A stretch of 52,200 bases of DNA from Nocardia acidivorans NBRC 108247 (lineage in GTDB: Bacteria > Actinomycetota > Actinomycetes > Mycobacteriales > Mycobacteriaceae), in contig NZ_BDAW01000067.1 in assembly GCF_001625085.1 (NCBI RefSeq), positions 1-52,200 of the forward strand. Reading direction: 5' to 3'. The first letter of the stretch is position 1, and every line of letters starts with the position of its first letter. Below the pieces are notes generated by a model. It was given only the letters and a program-made list of their open reading frames with translations, was not told the origin of the DNA and searched no databases. The translations under genes and the position numbers were made by a program. Of the stretch, positions 8,150-16,093 are shown in pieces.

Positions 8150-9103
8150 TCAGTTGGCGCACTTGGAGTTCGGCGGCGGTGGCGGAGCGGTATCGACGCC
8201 GTTCGCGGCATCGACCAGGAAGTCGGGGCCGGGAGGTTCGGTGTCGAAGAGCAATCGCTCCACGACACAACCGGATTCGTAGAAGACCGGGCCGAGTCCG
8301 TGCCCGGCGGGGCCGACGCTGCCATCCAGGTCGCGACCGCTGACGACGGTGTACATCGACACCGGTTTTCCGGCGGTCGCCAGGGCCGCGCGCATCTCCA
8401 GCGATGAGGTGATCGGGACCAGGGGGTCGGCGGTGCCGTGCAGCAGAACGGTGCGCCGCACGGTGATTCGCGACGCCTGCAAGGCCGGGGAGCGCGCGGC
8501 GTAGGCCGCGGGGCAGGTCGCTGGGCCGCAACCGCCCGCATCGCGTTCGATCTGCGGGCGCAGGTCGGGACCGGCGAGCGGGGCTTCGGTCCAGGAGGTG
8601 AAATCGTCGGCCTGGCCGAAGGTGTCGACCCAGTAGTCGTAGGTGCCGGGCGGGGCGTAGGCGGCGGCCAGGCCGCTGGTCAGTCCGCCCTGACTCCAGC
8701 CCCACAGCACGGTGCGGCCGCCGGGATGCTCACCCCGATACCACTGGGTCGCGGCGACGATGTCCTGCCAGCCCGCCCAGACATTCCACTCGCCGGTGCG
8801 CCAGCGGCCGGTGGCCGAGCGCTGATCCATGGTCAGCAATGCCGCACCGGTGTGCTCCGCGATCGAGGCCATGTATTCCGGGAAATCGGCGGCGCTCCCG
8901 GCATGTCCGTGCACCGCCACGATCAGATCCCGCGCTCCGCCGTCGGGCTCGTACACCCGCCCGGTGGCCTGTTCACCGTCGACGGTGAGGGTCACCTCGC
9001 GCACCCGAACCGGCCGTTCGGCCGAAACCTCCGGCGCGGCAAGGATCATGGCGGCGAGAACGCCGAGAGCCGTGCCGAAAACCGCCCATCGCCGACCTGA
9101 CAT
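8150..9103 (-). CDS. Secreted alpha/beta-hydrolase
   Basis: A 317-residue exported protein. Residues 1-28 form a signal peptide with an alanine-rich cleavage region (PEVSA). The hydrolase core has VAVHGHAGS (63-70), LTMDQR (90-95) and the nucleophile elbow GWSQGG with Ser137; a late HGTADPLVP carries the likely acid. The family includes esterases and peptidases of the S9/prolyl-oligopeptidase-like fold. The C-terminus has a run of prolines and a last Cys. The start at 9103 lacks a strong ribosome site, and the longer frame to 9361 overlaps the divergent promoter and has no signal sequence. Confidence 0.8.
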   Translation of the reverse strand: MSGRRWAVFGTALGVLAAMILAAPEVSAERPVRVREVTLTVDGEQATGRVYEPDGGARDLIVAVHGHAGSAADFPEYMASIAEHTGAALLTMDQRSATGRWRTGEWNVWAGWQDIVAATQWYRGEHPGGRTVLWGWSQGGLTSGLAAAYAPPGTYDYWVDTFGQADDFTSWTEAPLAGPDLRPQIERDAGGCGPATCPAAYAARSPALQASRITVRRTVLLHGTADPLVPITSSLEMRAALATAGKPVSMYTVVSGRDLDGSVGPAGHGLGPVFYESGCVVERLLFDTEPPGPDFLVDAANGVDTAPPPPPNSKCAN

Positions 9104-9258
9104 CGCCGAATCATGACATGTACCGGATGCCGGTTCACGGACCCGGCGGCGAGTGTCCGCCGGATCGATCCAAGCTGTAATACGCGGCGCCGCCCCGATT
9201 CGAGCGCGTGGGGGCGCGGTGCGCGCCGAATGTCGTACGTGGCGGCTAATATTCGCCC

Positions 9259-10437
9259 ATGCGTTCGATGGATGTGGCGGAGCGGCGGGCTCGGGTCGGG
9301 GTACGGCATCGGCTGGCCCTGGCCGAGCGCACCGATGATGTGCGTGCGATCGCGCGGTCACTGGTGGTATTGCACGCCACCGATCCGGCGACGGTATTCC
9401 TGTCGGTGGCCGCGCGCGGCCGGAGCCTCGAGCCCGGGCATGTGGAGAAGGCGCTGTACGAGGATCGGACGCTGCTGCGCATGCTGGCCATGCGGCGCAC
9501 CATGTTCGTCGCGCCGATCGAATTGGTTCCGGCGCTCCAGGCCTCGTGCGCGGACGCGCTGGCGCATAAGCAGCGCAAGACCTACGGTCGTTATCTGGAG
9601 AACGCCGAGGGGGTGGGCGGCGATGTGTCCGCCTGGCTGAGCGAGGTGGAGGCCGAGACGCATCAGGCGCTGCTGACTCGCGGCACCGCCACCGGGGCGC
9701 AATTGAGCAAGCTGGTGCCGCGGCTGCGCACGCAGGTCGATACCGCGCCGGGCAAGTCGTACTCCAAGCCGACCAGTATCACCACCTGGGTGCTGGTGAT
9801 TCTGGGCGCGGAGGGCCGCATCGTGCGCGGACGGCCCAATGGGAGTTGGAGCAGCAGCCAATACACCTGGGCGCCGATCGAATCTTGGCTGCCCAACGGT
9901 ATTCCGTCGCTCACCGCCGAACAGGCGCGCGCCGAGCTGGTGCGAAAGTGGCTGTACGCCTTCGGCCCCGCACCGGAGAGCGATATCAAATGGTGGACGG
10001 GCTGGACGCTGGGCGAGGTCCGCAAAACCCTCGCACGGCTCGATACCGCCGAGGTGGATCTCGGTGGTGAGACCGGACTGATACTCGCCGACGACCTGGA
10101 TCCCGTACCCGCCCCCGACCCGTGGGTCGCCCTACTGCCCGCCCTGGACCCCACACCCATGGGCTGGCAATCGCGCGACTGGTATCTGGGCGAGCACGGT
10201 CCGGCGCTCTTCGACCGCAATGGCAATGTCGGGCCGACCATCTGGTGCGACGGCCGTATCGTCGGCGGCTGGGCGCAGCGCACCGACGGCGAAATCGTCT
10301 GGCGCCTACTCGAGGACATCGGCTCCGAAGCCGAATCCCACGTCGCGGCCGAAGCCGCCCGCCTGACCACCTGGTACGGCGAAGTCCGCCCGATTCCCCG
10401 CTTCCGCACACCCCTGGAACGCGAACTCACCGCCTGA
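9259..10437 (+). CDS. HTH_42 winged-helix protein (AlkZ/YcaQ-like DNA glycosylase superfamily)
   Basis: A 392-residue protein of the winged-helix HTH_42 (DUF1006) family. Recognisable parts are LVVLHATDPATVFLSVAAR (residues 35-53), MRRTMFVAP, a middle segment with KWWTGWTLGEVR, and DPWVALLPALDPTPMGW. The family includes DNA glycosylases that unhook interstrand crosslinks (AlkZ, YcaQ). In those enzymes a glutamine-rich catalytic motif lies in the LxAQ region; here that region reads H39-A-T41-D, so activity is uncertain. It is divergent from the secreted hydrolase at 9103. No antibiotic cluster is visible nearby. Confidence 0.85.
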   Translation: MRSMDVAERRARVGVRHRLALAERTDDVRAIARSLVVLHATDPATVFLSVAARGRSLEPGHVEKALYEDRTLLRMLAMRRTMFVAPIELVPALQASCADALAHKQRKTYGRYLENAEGVGGDVSAWLSEVEAETHQALLTRGTATGAQLSKLVPRLRTQVDTAPGKSYSKPTSITTWVLVILGAEGRIVRGRPNGSWSSSQYTWAPIESWLPNGIPSLTAEQARAELVRKWLYAFGPAPESDIKWWTGWTLGEVRKTLARLDTAEVDLGGETGLILADDLDPVPAPDPWVALLPALDPTPMGWQSRDWYLGEHGPALFDRNGNVGPTIWCDGRIVGGWAQRTDGEIVWRLLEDIGSEAESHVAAEAARLTTWYGEVRPIPRFRTPLERELTA

Positions 10438-10451
10438 CGAAGGGTTCGAAT

Positions 10452-10483
10452 GCCGCACGGGCGGAATCGTTCTCACGTGCGGC
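10452..10483 (+). terminator. Hairpin downstream of the HTH_42 gene
   Basis: Arms GCCGCACG (10452-10459) and CGTGCGGC (10476-10483) are a perfect inverted repeat with a 16-base loop, 15 bases after the stop codon. The long loop makes this a moderate terminator candidate. Confidence 0.45.
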
Positions 10484-10622
10484 AATCAGCGAATGCCGGA
10501 TTTCGCGCAGGAATTTCCCAGTCCCCGGTGGGTATCGGACTGTTAGGGTCTGTTCGTACATCTGCACAGTCCGGACACCGACGCGGGGGTCTGTGAGTCC
10601 GGGAGATCTTTCGGAGTGTGTC

Positions 10623-11108
10623 ATGGCCTTCCTGAACCGCCTGGTCCCCCATTCGATCTCCCTCGGCCGGTTGCCGGAGCAGTCGGTGCTGTGGCGCGAG
10701 CAGCTGCTCACCCGGCGAAACGACCTGCGCGGCGGGTCGTTCCGGGATGCCACCATCGCCCTGTGCGCCCTGGTGGCGGCGGCGGACGGCGGTATCGATC
10801 CCGAGCATCGCGCACGCCTGGCCCAGCGCATCGGCGCCGACCCCGCGCTGCAACAGTTTCCGGCCGATGAGCTGCGAAATCTCTTCGAGGACAACTGCTC
10901 TCGCATGAGTATGGATCCGGCCTTCGGGCGCGCCTATGTAATGGCGCAAATCGCCAAATGCACCGATACTCCCATTCAGGCGCGGGCCGTAATGCAATTG
11001 GGAATCATGATCGGTGCGGTGAATGGCGCATTGGCCGCCCACGAAGTCGCGGCCGTTCTGGAGGCGTGCCAGGTGTTGCACCTGGATTCACACGAATTCG
11101 GCGTGTAA
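10623..11108 (+). CDS. TerB-like (tellurite resistance/stress) domain protein
   Basis: A 161-residue helical protein. The central part, ALCALVAAADGGIDPEHRARL, followed by FSRM-like short helices and QARAVMQLGIMIGAVNGAL, is the pattern of TerB-type helical bundle domains, with acidic residues (DGGID) that bind metal in known members. TerB proteins act with other Ter proteins in stress and phage responses; no terC/D/E genes are seen here. GGAG lies about eight bases before the ATG. A -10-like TAGGGT is at 10544-10549. The next gene downstream, 82 bases on, is a small zinc-finger protein that may share its transcript. Confidence 0.75.
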   Translation: MAFLNRLVPHSISLGRLPEQSVLWREQLLTRRNDLRGGSFRDATIALCALVAAADGGIDPEHRARLAQRIGADPALQQFPADELRNLFEDNCSRMSMDPAFGRAYVMAQIAKCTDTPIQARAVMQLGIMIGAVNGALAAHEVAAVLEACQVLHLDSHEFGV

Positions 11109-11190
11109 AGGCCTCTGGATTCCGCTTTACTTCACTCGGCGAATATCGCACCCTTGGTGAGTTTGGATTCCGAGCGAGGAGTGTGCGCGT

Positions 11191-11370
11191 ATGGCGATCC
11201 AAGGTTTTCTGAATATCCTTTTCGATACCGTGGCGCCGAATAGGGGCTGGCGGTACTGCGCAATGTGCGACGGCCAGGGCGATTATGGCCTGGTCAACGG
11301 CGCGGTGCAGTGGTGTTCGGTATGCGGTGGCACCGGCTGGATTGCCGAGGCCCCGCAATACCGTCGCTGA
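11191..11370 (+). CDS. 59-residue DnaJ-type zinc-finger protein
   Basis: A short intact gene with two CxxCxGxG motifs: Cys23/Cys26 (CAMCDGQG, 23-30) and Cys42/Cys45 (CSVCGGTG, 42-49). Together they can bind one zinc, as in half of the DnaJ cysteine-rich domain. There is no J domain and no glycine-rich linker. The N-terminus (MAIQGFLNILFDTVAP) is hydrophobic and could be an amphipathic helix. GAGGAG is about ten bases upstream. The gene is followed by a hairpin. Its function is unknown; a small chaperone-like or nucleic-acid-binding adaptor partnered with the TerB-like protein is inference. Confidence 0.75.
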   Translation: MAIQGFLNILFDTVAPNRGWRYCAMCDGQGDYGLVNGAVQWCSVCGGTGWIAEAPQYRR

Positions 11371-11379
11371 ACTCGCAGT

Positions 11380-11407
11380 GAAATTCCTGGTTGAATTCGG
11401 GAATTTC
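11380..11407. terminator. Bidirectional hairpin between the zinc-finger gene and nadC
   Basis: Arms GAAATTCC (11380-11387) and GGAATTTC (11400-11407), perfect, with a 12-base loop. It lies in the 56-base gap between two convergent genes, so it can serve both. The stem is unusually AT-rich for this genome. Confidence 0.55.
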
Positions 11408-11426
11408 AGACATTTCGGATGGCGAT

Positions 11427-12287
11427 TTACATATCCAAACCCAGGTCCAATACCTGGACCGAATGGGTGAGTGCGCCGACCGCGAGATAATCCACCCCGG
11501 TACCCGCGTACTCCGCCGCCATATCCAGCGAAAGACCGCCCGAGGATTCCAGCTTGGTCCCCGGTGAACGATTATTGCGCCGCTGCACCGCCGCCTGGGT
11601 CGCCCAGAGCGGGAAGTTGTCCAGCAGTACCAGCCGCACATCCTCATCGAGGACGGCATCGAGCTGCTCCAGACTGTCCACCTCGACCTCGCATTCGATG
11701 GTCGGGTTCAGCTCGCGCACCGCGCGCAGCGCCGCGACCACCGAACCGGCGGCCACCACATGGTTGTCCTTGATGAGCGCGGCATCGCCGAGCCCCATCC
11801 GATGGTTGACGCCGCCACCGGCGCGCACCGCGTACTTCTGCAGCGCCCGCAGACCGGGCAGGGTCTTGCGACTGTCGCGAATCCGGCAATCGGTGCCCGC
11901 CACCGCGTCCACCCAGGCGGCGGTCGCCGTCGCGATACCGGACAGATGGCAGACCAGATTGAGCATGGTGCGCTCCGCGGTGAGCAGACCGCGGGTCGGC
12001 GCGACCAGGCTCAGGACGGTATCGCCGGGCTGCACCCGGGTGCCGTCCGCGACCCGGCCGGTGACCTCGTAATTGCCCGCGCCGATCACCTCGTCCAGCA
12101 CCAGCAGCCCGACATCGAGTCCGGCGACGGTGCCGGGCTGGCGCGAAGCCATCTCGGCCTTGGCCACCGCATCGGCGGGAACCGTTGCGGCGGTGGTGAT
12201 ATCGGGTCCGTAGCGCAGGTCCTCGTCGAGAGCCCGGCGAATGAGCGCGATCACCTCGTCGCGATCCAGTCCGGCGTCGAGAGTCAT
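11427..12287 (-). CDS. nadC: Quinolinate phosphoribosyltransferase (decarboxylating)
   Basis: A 286-residue enzyme that converts quinolinate and PRPP to nicotinate mononucleotide, the last committed step of de novo NAD synthesis. Family marks: DEDLRYGPDITT near the start, LLTAERTMLNLVCHLSGIAT, RDSRKTLPGLRALQKYAVRAGGG, KDNH, ECEVEVDSLEQL and SSGGLSLDM near the end. AAGGAG precedes the ATG. It is last in nadA-nadB-nadC, 61 bases after nadB. Confidence 0.97.
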   Translation of the reverse strand: MTLDAGLDRDEVIALIRRALDEDLRYGPDITTAATVPADAVAKAEMASRQPGTVAGLDVGLLVLDEVIGAGNYEVTGRVADGTRVQPGDTVLSLVAPTRGLLTAERTMLNLVCHLSGIATATAAWVDAVAGTDCRIRDSRKTLPGLRALQKYAVRAGGGVNHRMGLGDAALIKDNHVVAAGSVVAALRAVRELNPTIECEVEVDSLEQLDAVLDEDVRLVLLDNFPLWATQAAVQRRNNRSPGTKLESSGGLSLDMAAEYAGTGVDYLAVGALTHSVQVLDLGLDM

Positions 12288-12348
12288 TGCGGCACTCCTT
12301 CTTCAGTGTGCGATCCAGGACGCGCTGGATCACCGGCGAATGCGTGAA

Positions 12349-13986
12349 CTAGTGGGCGGCGGGTACGGCGTCGCGCCAGGACGGCGTCATCGCGGAACCG
12401 TCGGTGATCAGTTGCGGGCGTCCGTACGCGCCGAGCCGCACCCCGATGCTGTGGCGCTGCTCCTCGCGCGGGTCCGGATGGTCCGAACGGGTATGGCAGC
12501 CACGGCTTTCGGTGCGCGCGGCGGCCGCGAGCAGCAGGGCGCGCGCGGCCAGGGTGAGCGCGGCGTCCTCCAGATCACGGATGACCGCGGCCGGATCGTC
12601 GGCGCGCACCTCGGCGCTCTCATCGGCCTCACCGCCGCTGATGAGGCCGACCAGGCGCAGCACCGCACCGCGCAGGCCGTCACCGTCGCGGACAACCGCG
12701 GCGTGTTCGGACATCAACTCCTGCAACAACTTCCGGTCCGCGCGCGGCAGCTCGGCGACCCCGAAGTGGGTATCCGCGGGGATGCGCTCGGCGCGGCCCC
12801 GTCTTTCGGCGGCGGCCGCTCCGGCGCGCTCGCCGACCACCAGCCCTTCTAGCAGGCTGTTGGAGGCCAGGCGATTGGCGCCGTGCAGTCCGGTGCGCGC
12901 GACCTCGCCCGCCGCGTACAGGCCGGGAACCGTTGTGCGACCGCTGGTATCAGTCACCACGCCACCGCACTGATAGTGCGCGGCGGGCGCGACGGGGATG
13001 AGGTCGACGCGCGGATCGATGCCGACGGCCAGGCAGGAGGCGGTGATGGTCGGGAACCGCTCCTCGAAGCCCGCGATGGCGCGGCCGTCCAGGTACACGT
13101 GATCGGTGCCGAGTTCGTGCATACGGGCGGCGATGGCGCGCGACACCACATCGCGGGGTGCGAGATCGCCGCGCGGATGCACCCCGGCGGTGACCGAATT
13201 CCCTTGGGAATCCACCAGAATCGCGCCCTCACCGCGGACGGCCTCACTGATCAGGGGTCTGCGGCCCACCCCGCCCGGGGTGAACAGCACGGTGGGATGG
13301 AATTGCAGGAACTCCAGATCCGCGACCACCGCGCCGGCGCGCAGGGCCAGCGCGATACCGTCGGCGGTGGCGCCGGGCGGATTGGTACTGCACGCGTACA
13401 GCTGTCCGAGGCCGCCGGTGGCCAGCAGTACGGCCGGTGCGTGCACCATGCCGAAACCCTTGTCCGACACCGCGATAACGCCGCGCACCCCATCGGGTCC
13501 GGTCACGATCTCGATGACGGCGGCACCGAAGAGCACCGGCAGTCCGGCCGCGTTCAGGGCGCGCTGCACCTCGGCGCCGGTGGCGTCGCCCCCGGCGTGA
13601 ATGATGCGCCGGGTGCTGTGCCCACCCTCGCGGGTGCGCGAGACCTCGCCGTCACGACCGTGGTCGAAGACCGCGCCGAGGTCGGTCAGCGCCGCGACGG
13701 CGTGCTGACCGCCCTCGACTATCGAGCGCACCGCATCGGGATCGCAGAGTCCGGCCCCGGCGATAACGGTGTCCTGCACATGCGATTCCACCGAATCGCC
13801 GTGCGGCGCGACCACCGCGATTCCGCCCTGCGCGTACTGCGTGGAGGTATCGGTGGCCCCGCCCTTGCTGAGCGTGAGGACGCGCAGTCCGCGCAGTGAG
13901 GCGGTGCGCGCCGCGGTCAATCCCGCGACACCGCCGCCCACCACCACGAGATCCGCTTCGGCCTCCCACGTGAGGGAAATACTCAC
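12349..13986 (-). CDS. nadB: L-aspartate oxidase
   Basis: A 545-residue FAD enzyme that oxidises L-aspartate to iminoaspartate, the substrate of NadA. The FAD-binding GGGVAG is at residues 18-23, followed by the family's STQYAQGGIA, TREGGHSTRRIIHAGGD and HPTVLF blocks, and later YQCGGVVTD and GLYAAGEVARTGLHGANRLASNSLLEG. A C-terminal succinate-dehydrogenase-like helical domain follows. The start chosen is GTG 13986, nine bases after GGAAAGG; the GTG at 13995 abuts that site with no spacing. It lies 37 bases after nadA. Confidence 0.96.
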   Translation of the reverse strand: MSISLTWEAEADLVVVGGGVAGLTAARTASLRGLRVLTLSKGGATDTSTQYAQGGIAVVAPHGDSVESHVQDTVIAGAGLCDPDAVRSIVEGGQHAVAALTDLGAVFDHGRDGEVSRTREGGHSTRRIIHAGGDATGAEVQRALNAAGLPVLFGAAVIEIVTGPDGVRGVIAVSDKGFGMVHAPAVLLATGGLGQLYACSTNPPGATADGIALALRAGAVVADLEFLQFHPTVLFTPGGVGRRPLISEAVRGEGAILVDSQGNSVTAGVHPRGDLAPRDVVSRAIAARMHELGTDHVYLDGRAIAGFEERFPTITASCLAVGIDPRVDLIPVAPAAHYQCGGVVTDTSGRTTVPGLYAAGEVARTGLHGANRLASNSLLEGLVVGERAGAAAAERRGRAERIPADTHFGVAELPRADRKLLQELMSEHAAVVRDGDGLRGAVLRLVGLISGGEADESAEVRADDPAAVIRDLEDAALTLAARALLLAAAARTESRGCHTRSDHPDPREEQRHSIGVRLGAYGRPQLITDGSAMTPSWRDAVPAAH

Positions 13987-14023
13987 GGCTGTCACCCTTT
14001 CCGGCGAACGACCGAGTTCCGGG

Positions 14024-15061
14024 CTATTCCCCGCCGCCGGGGTTGCCGATCTCGATCATGCGCTGCACCGAATTGCGAGCCAGGGCAGCGGTTTCCGGGT
14101 CCACATGCACCTCGTCGCGGTTCTCCACCAGGCAGCGGAGCAGGGCGGCGGGGGTGATCATCTTCATGTACTGGCAGGAGGCGCGGTCGTTGACCGGCTG
14201 GAAGTCGATGCCCGGGGCGGCTTTTCGCAGCTGGTGCAGCATGCCGACCTCGGTGGCGACCAGGACCTGGTTCGACTTCGCCGCCTTGGCGGCGTCGATC
14301 ATGCCGCCGGTGGACAGGATGTGCACGCGGTCGGCCGGGAACTCGCCCGCACCGGCCAGGTAGAGAGCCGAAGTGGCGCAACCGCATTCGGGGTGCACGA
14401 AGAGTTCGGCATCCGGGTGGCTCTTGGCCTGCGCGTTGAGCTCATCGCCGTTGATGCCGGCGTGCACGTGGCATTCGCCCATCCAGATGTGCATATTCTC
14501 GCGGCCGGTGATGCGCTTGACGTGCGCGCCCAGGAACTGGTCCGGCAGGAACAGCACCTCGCGGTCCGGATCGATGGAGGCGACCACGTCGACGGCGTTC
14601 GAGGAGGTGCAGCAGATATCGGTGAGCGCCTTCACCGCGGCGGTGGTGTTCACGTACGAGACCACCACGGCGTCGGGATGTTCGGTCTTCCACTCGCGCA
14701 GGTCGTCGGCGGTGATGGAATCCGCCAGCGAGCAGCCCGCGCGCTGATCCGGGATCAGCACGGTCTTGCTCGGGCTCAGGATCTTGGCGGTCTCGGCCAT
14801 GAAGTGCACACCGCAGAAGACGATGGTGTCCTCGGGCGCTTCGGCGGCGATCCGGGAGAGCGCGAGGGAATCGCCGACATGATCGGCGATGTCCTGGATC
14901 TCGGGGAGCTGATAGTTGTGCGCCAGGATCGTGGCATTGCGCTCACGCGCGAGTCGCTTGATCTCCTGCGCCCACTCGGGGGTGGCGTCGACGCCGGTGT
15001 ACCCCGCGGGCCCGTCCACAATGCGCTCGGTCAGCGGCATCGTCGCACCTAGTGCAGCCAT
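14024..15061 (-). CDS. nadA: Quinolinate synthase
   Basis: A 345-residue [4Fe-4S] enzyme that condenses iminoaspartate with dihydroxyacetone phosphate to quinolinate. Three cluster-ligand cysteines are expected at Cys83 (VFCGVHFMAETAKIL), Cys226 (HPECGC) and Cys296 (SCQYMKMI). Other family blocks are AHNYQLPEIQDIAD, IPDQRAGCSLADS and STGGMI. The ATG at 15061 has AAGGAG seven bases upstream. It is first of the nadABC operon, and the palindrome at 15116-15138 lies 54 bases upstream, divergent from nrtR, so NrtR repression is likely. Confidence 0.97.
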   Translation of the reverse strand: MAALGATMPLTERIVDGPAGYTGVDATPEWAQEIKRLARERNATILAHNYQLPEIQDIADHVGDSLALSRIAAEAPEDTIVFCGVHFMAETAKILSPSKTVLIPDQRAGCSLADSITADDLREWKTEHPDAVVVSYVNTTAAVKALTDICCTSSNAVDVVASIDPDREVLFLPDQFLGAHVKRITGRENMHIWMGECHVHAGINGDELNAQAKSHPDAELFVHPECGCATSALYLAGAGEFPADRVHILSTGGMIDAAKAAKSNQVLVATEVGMLHQLRKAAPGIDFQPVNDRASCQYMKMITPAALLRCLVENRDEVHVDPETAALARNSVQRMIEIGNPGGGE

Positions 15062-15115
15062 GGTATGGCTCCTTCTCTCATGCGCCCGGCCCCTTCGCCG
15101 ATTCGCATACAACCG

Positions 15116-15138
15116 GTTTTCGACTTAGAATCGAAAAC
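15116..15138. promoter_or_regulatory. NrtR operator-like palindrome between nadA and nrtR
   Basis: Arms GTTTTCGA (15116-15123) and TCGAAAAC (15131-15138) are a perfect inverted repeat around a seven-base centre. A -10-like TAGAAT (15126-15131) is embedded in it, which would place transcription of nrtR at about 15138-15139, right at its GTG. Bound repressor would therefore cover the nrtR promoter and the region upstream of nadA. Assignment to NrtR is by position and by what is known of divergent nrtR-nadA pairs. Confidence 0.75.
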
Positions 15139-15927
15139 GTGGCCCATCGTAGCACTGTTCACGAAACGCTCACCGCCGTGTTCCAGGTTCGCCGCTTCCC
15201 CGACAGAATCAGCGCAGGTCAAGGGTTTTCAGCCGTCGCGGTAAGCGGTACCGGCAGCAGAAAAGCTGCTGGCTCGCGCAAATCCGCGCCTACCGGACGC
15301 GGTAACGCGGAACTCGCCGTGCTGCTGTGGGAACGCGCCCTGGACCCCGCGATCGGCACCTGGTCGCTGCCCGGCGGCAAACTGCGCGACGATGAGGATC
15401 TGGACGCCTCGGCCGCCCGTCAGCTCGCCGAGAAGGTCGATGTCCGCGAACTGACGCACCTGGAGCAGGTGTGGGTCTTCAGCGATCCGCAGCGCGTGCC
15501 CGGCGACCGCCGCATCGCCTCGGCCTACCTCGGCCTGGTCCCCCTCACCGCCGAACCCGCACTACCGCCGGACACCCGCTGGCATCCGGTATCGGCATTG
15601 CCCGCCATGTCCTTCGACCACGGCGGGATCGTCGAACACGCCCGCAACCGCCTGGCGGCGAAGCTCTCGTACACGAATATCGCCTTCGCACTGGCCCCCG
15701 AACGCTTCACCATGTCCACCCTCCGCGAAATCTACTGCGCCGCACTCGGATACGACGTGGACACCACCAACCTCCAACGCGTACTGACCCGCCGCGGTGT
15801 CATCACCCCCACCGGCGCCACCGCCTCCCCCGGCCGAGCGGGCGGCCGCCCCGCCGCCCTCTACCGCTTCACCGACTCCGAAATCCGAGTGACCGACGAA
15901 TTCGCCGCCCTGCGCCCCCCGAGCTGA
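15139..15927 (+). CDS. nrtR: NrtR: Nudix-related transcriptional regulator of NAD synthesis
   Basis: A 262-residue protein with an N-terminal Nudix-like fold and a C-terminal winged helix (about residues 170-262; LREIYCAALGYDVDTTNLQRVLTRRGVI). The Nudix box keeps G and the first E (GGKLRDDED) but the REUxEExGU half reads RQLAEKVDV, so key catalytic glutamates are missing, as expected for NrtR that senses ADP-ribose-type ligands instead of hydrolysing them. M. tuberculosis Rv1593c sits in the same divergent place beside nadA. GTG at 15139 is used; it directly follows the operator palindrome and may be a leaderless start. Confidence 0.88.
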   Translation: MAHRSTVHETLTAVFQVRRFPDRISAGQGFSAVAVSGTGSRKAAGSRKSAPTGRGNAELAVLLWERALDPAIGTWSLPGGKLRDDEDLDASAARQLAEKVDVRELTHLEQVWVFSDPQRVPGDRRIASAYLGLVPLTAEPALPPDTRWHPVSALPAMSFDHGGIVEHARNRLAAKLSYTNIAFALAPERFTMSTLREIYCAALGYDVDTTNLQRVLTRRGVITPTGATASPGRAGGRPAALYRFTDSEIRVTDEFAALRPPS

Positions 15928-16093
15928 CATCACCGGGACACCCGCGTCAGCGTTTGCAACGCATCACGCAGATGCGCGCCCCCACCGGTGGCCGATCCGC
16001 GAAAGCGCGGCCCTCCAACTCGGCGACGGCCGCCTGATGGTCGCGGCGGTGAACAGCATGTCATGGTGGGCGGCCGGTGCCGGTGGTTGCGGT

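Noticed and set aside
15947..16057. Minus-strand frame giving AVAELEGRAFADRPPVGARI followed by CVMRC and a stop, which looks like a real protein end.
   Set aside because: It has a stop only a few codons upstream and no start codon with a ribosome site. It may be a gene remnant, but I cannot name a family.
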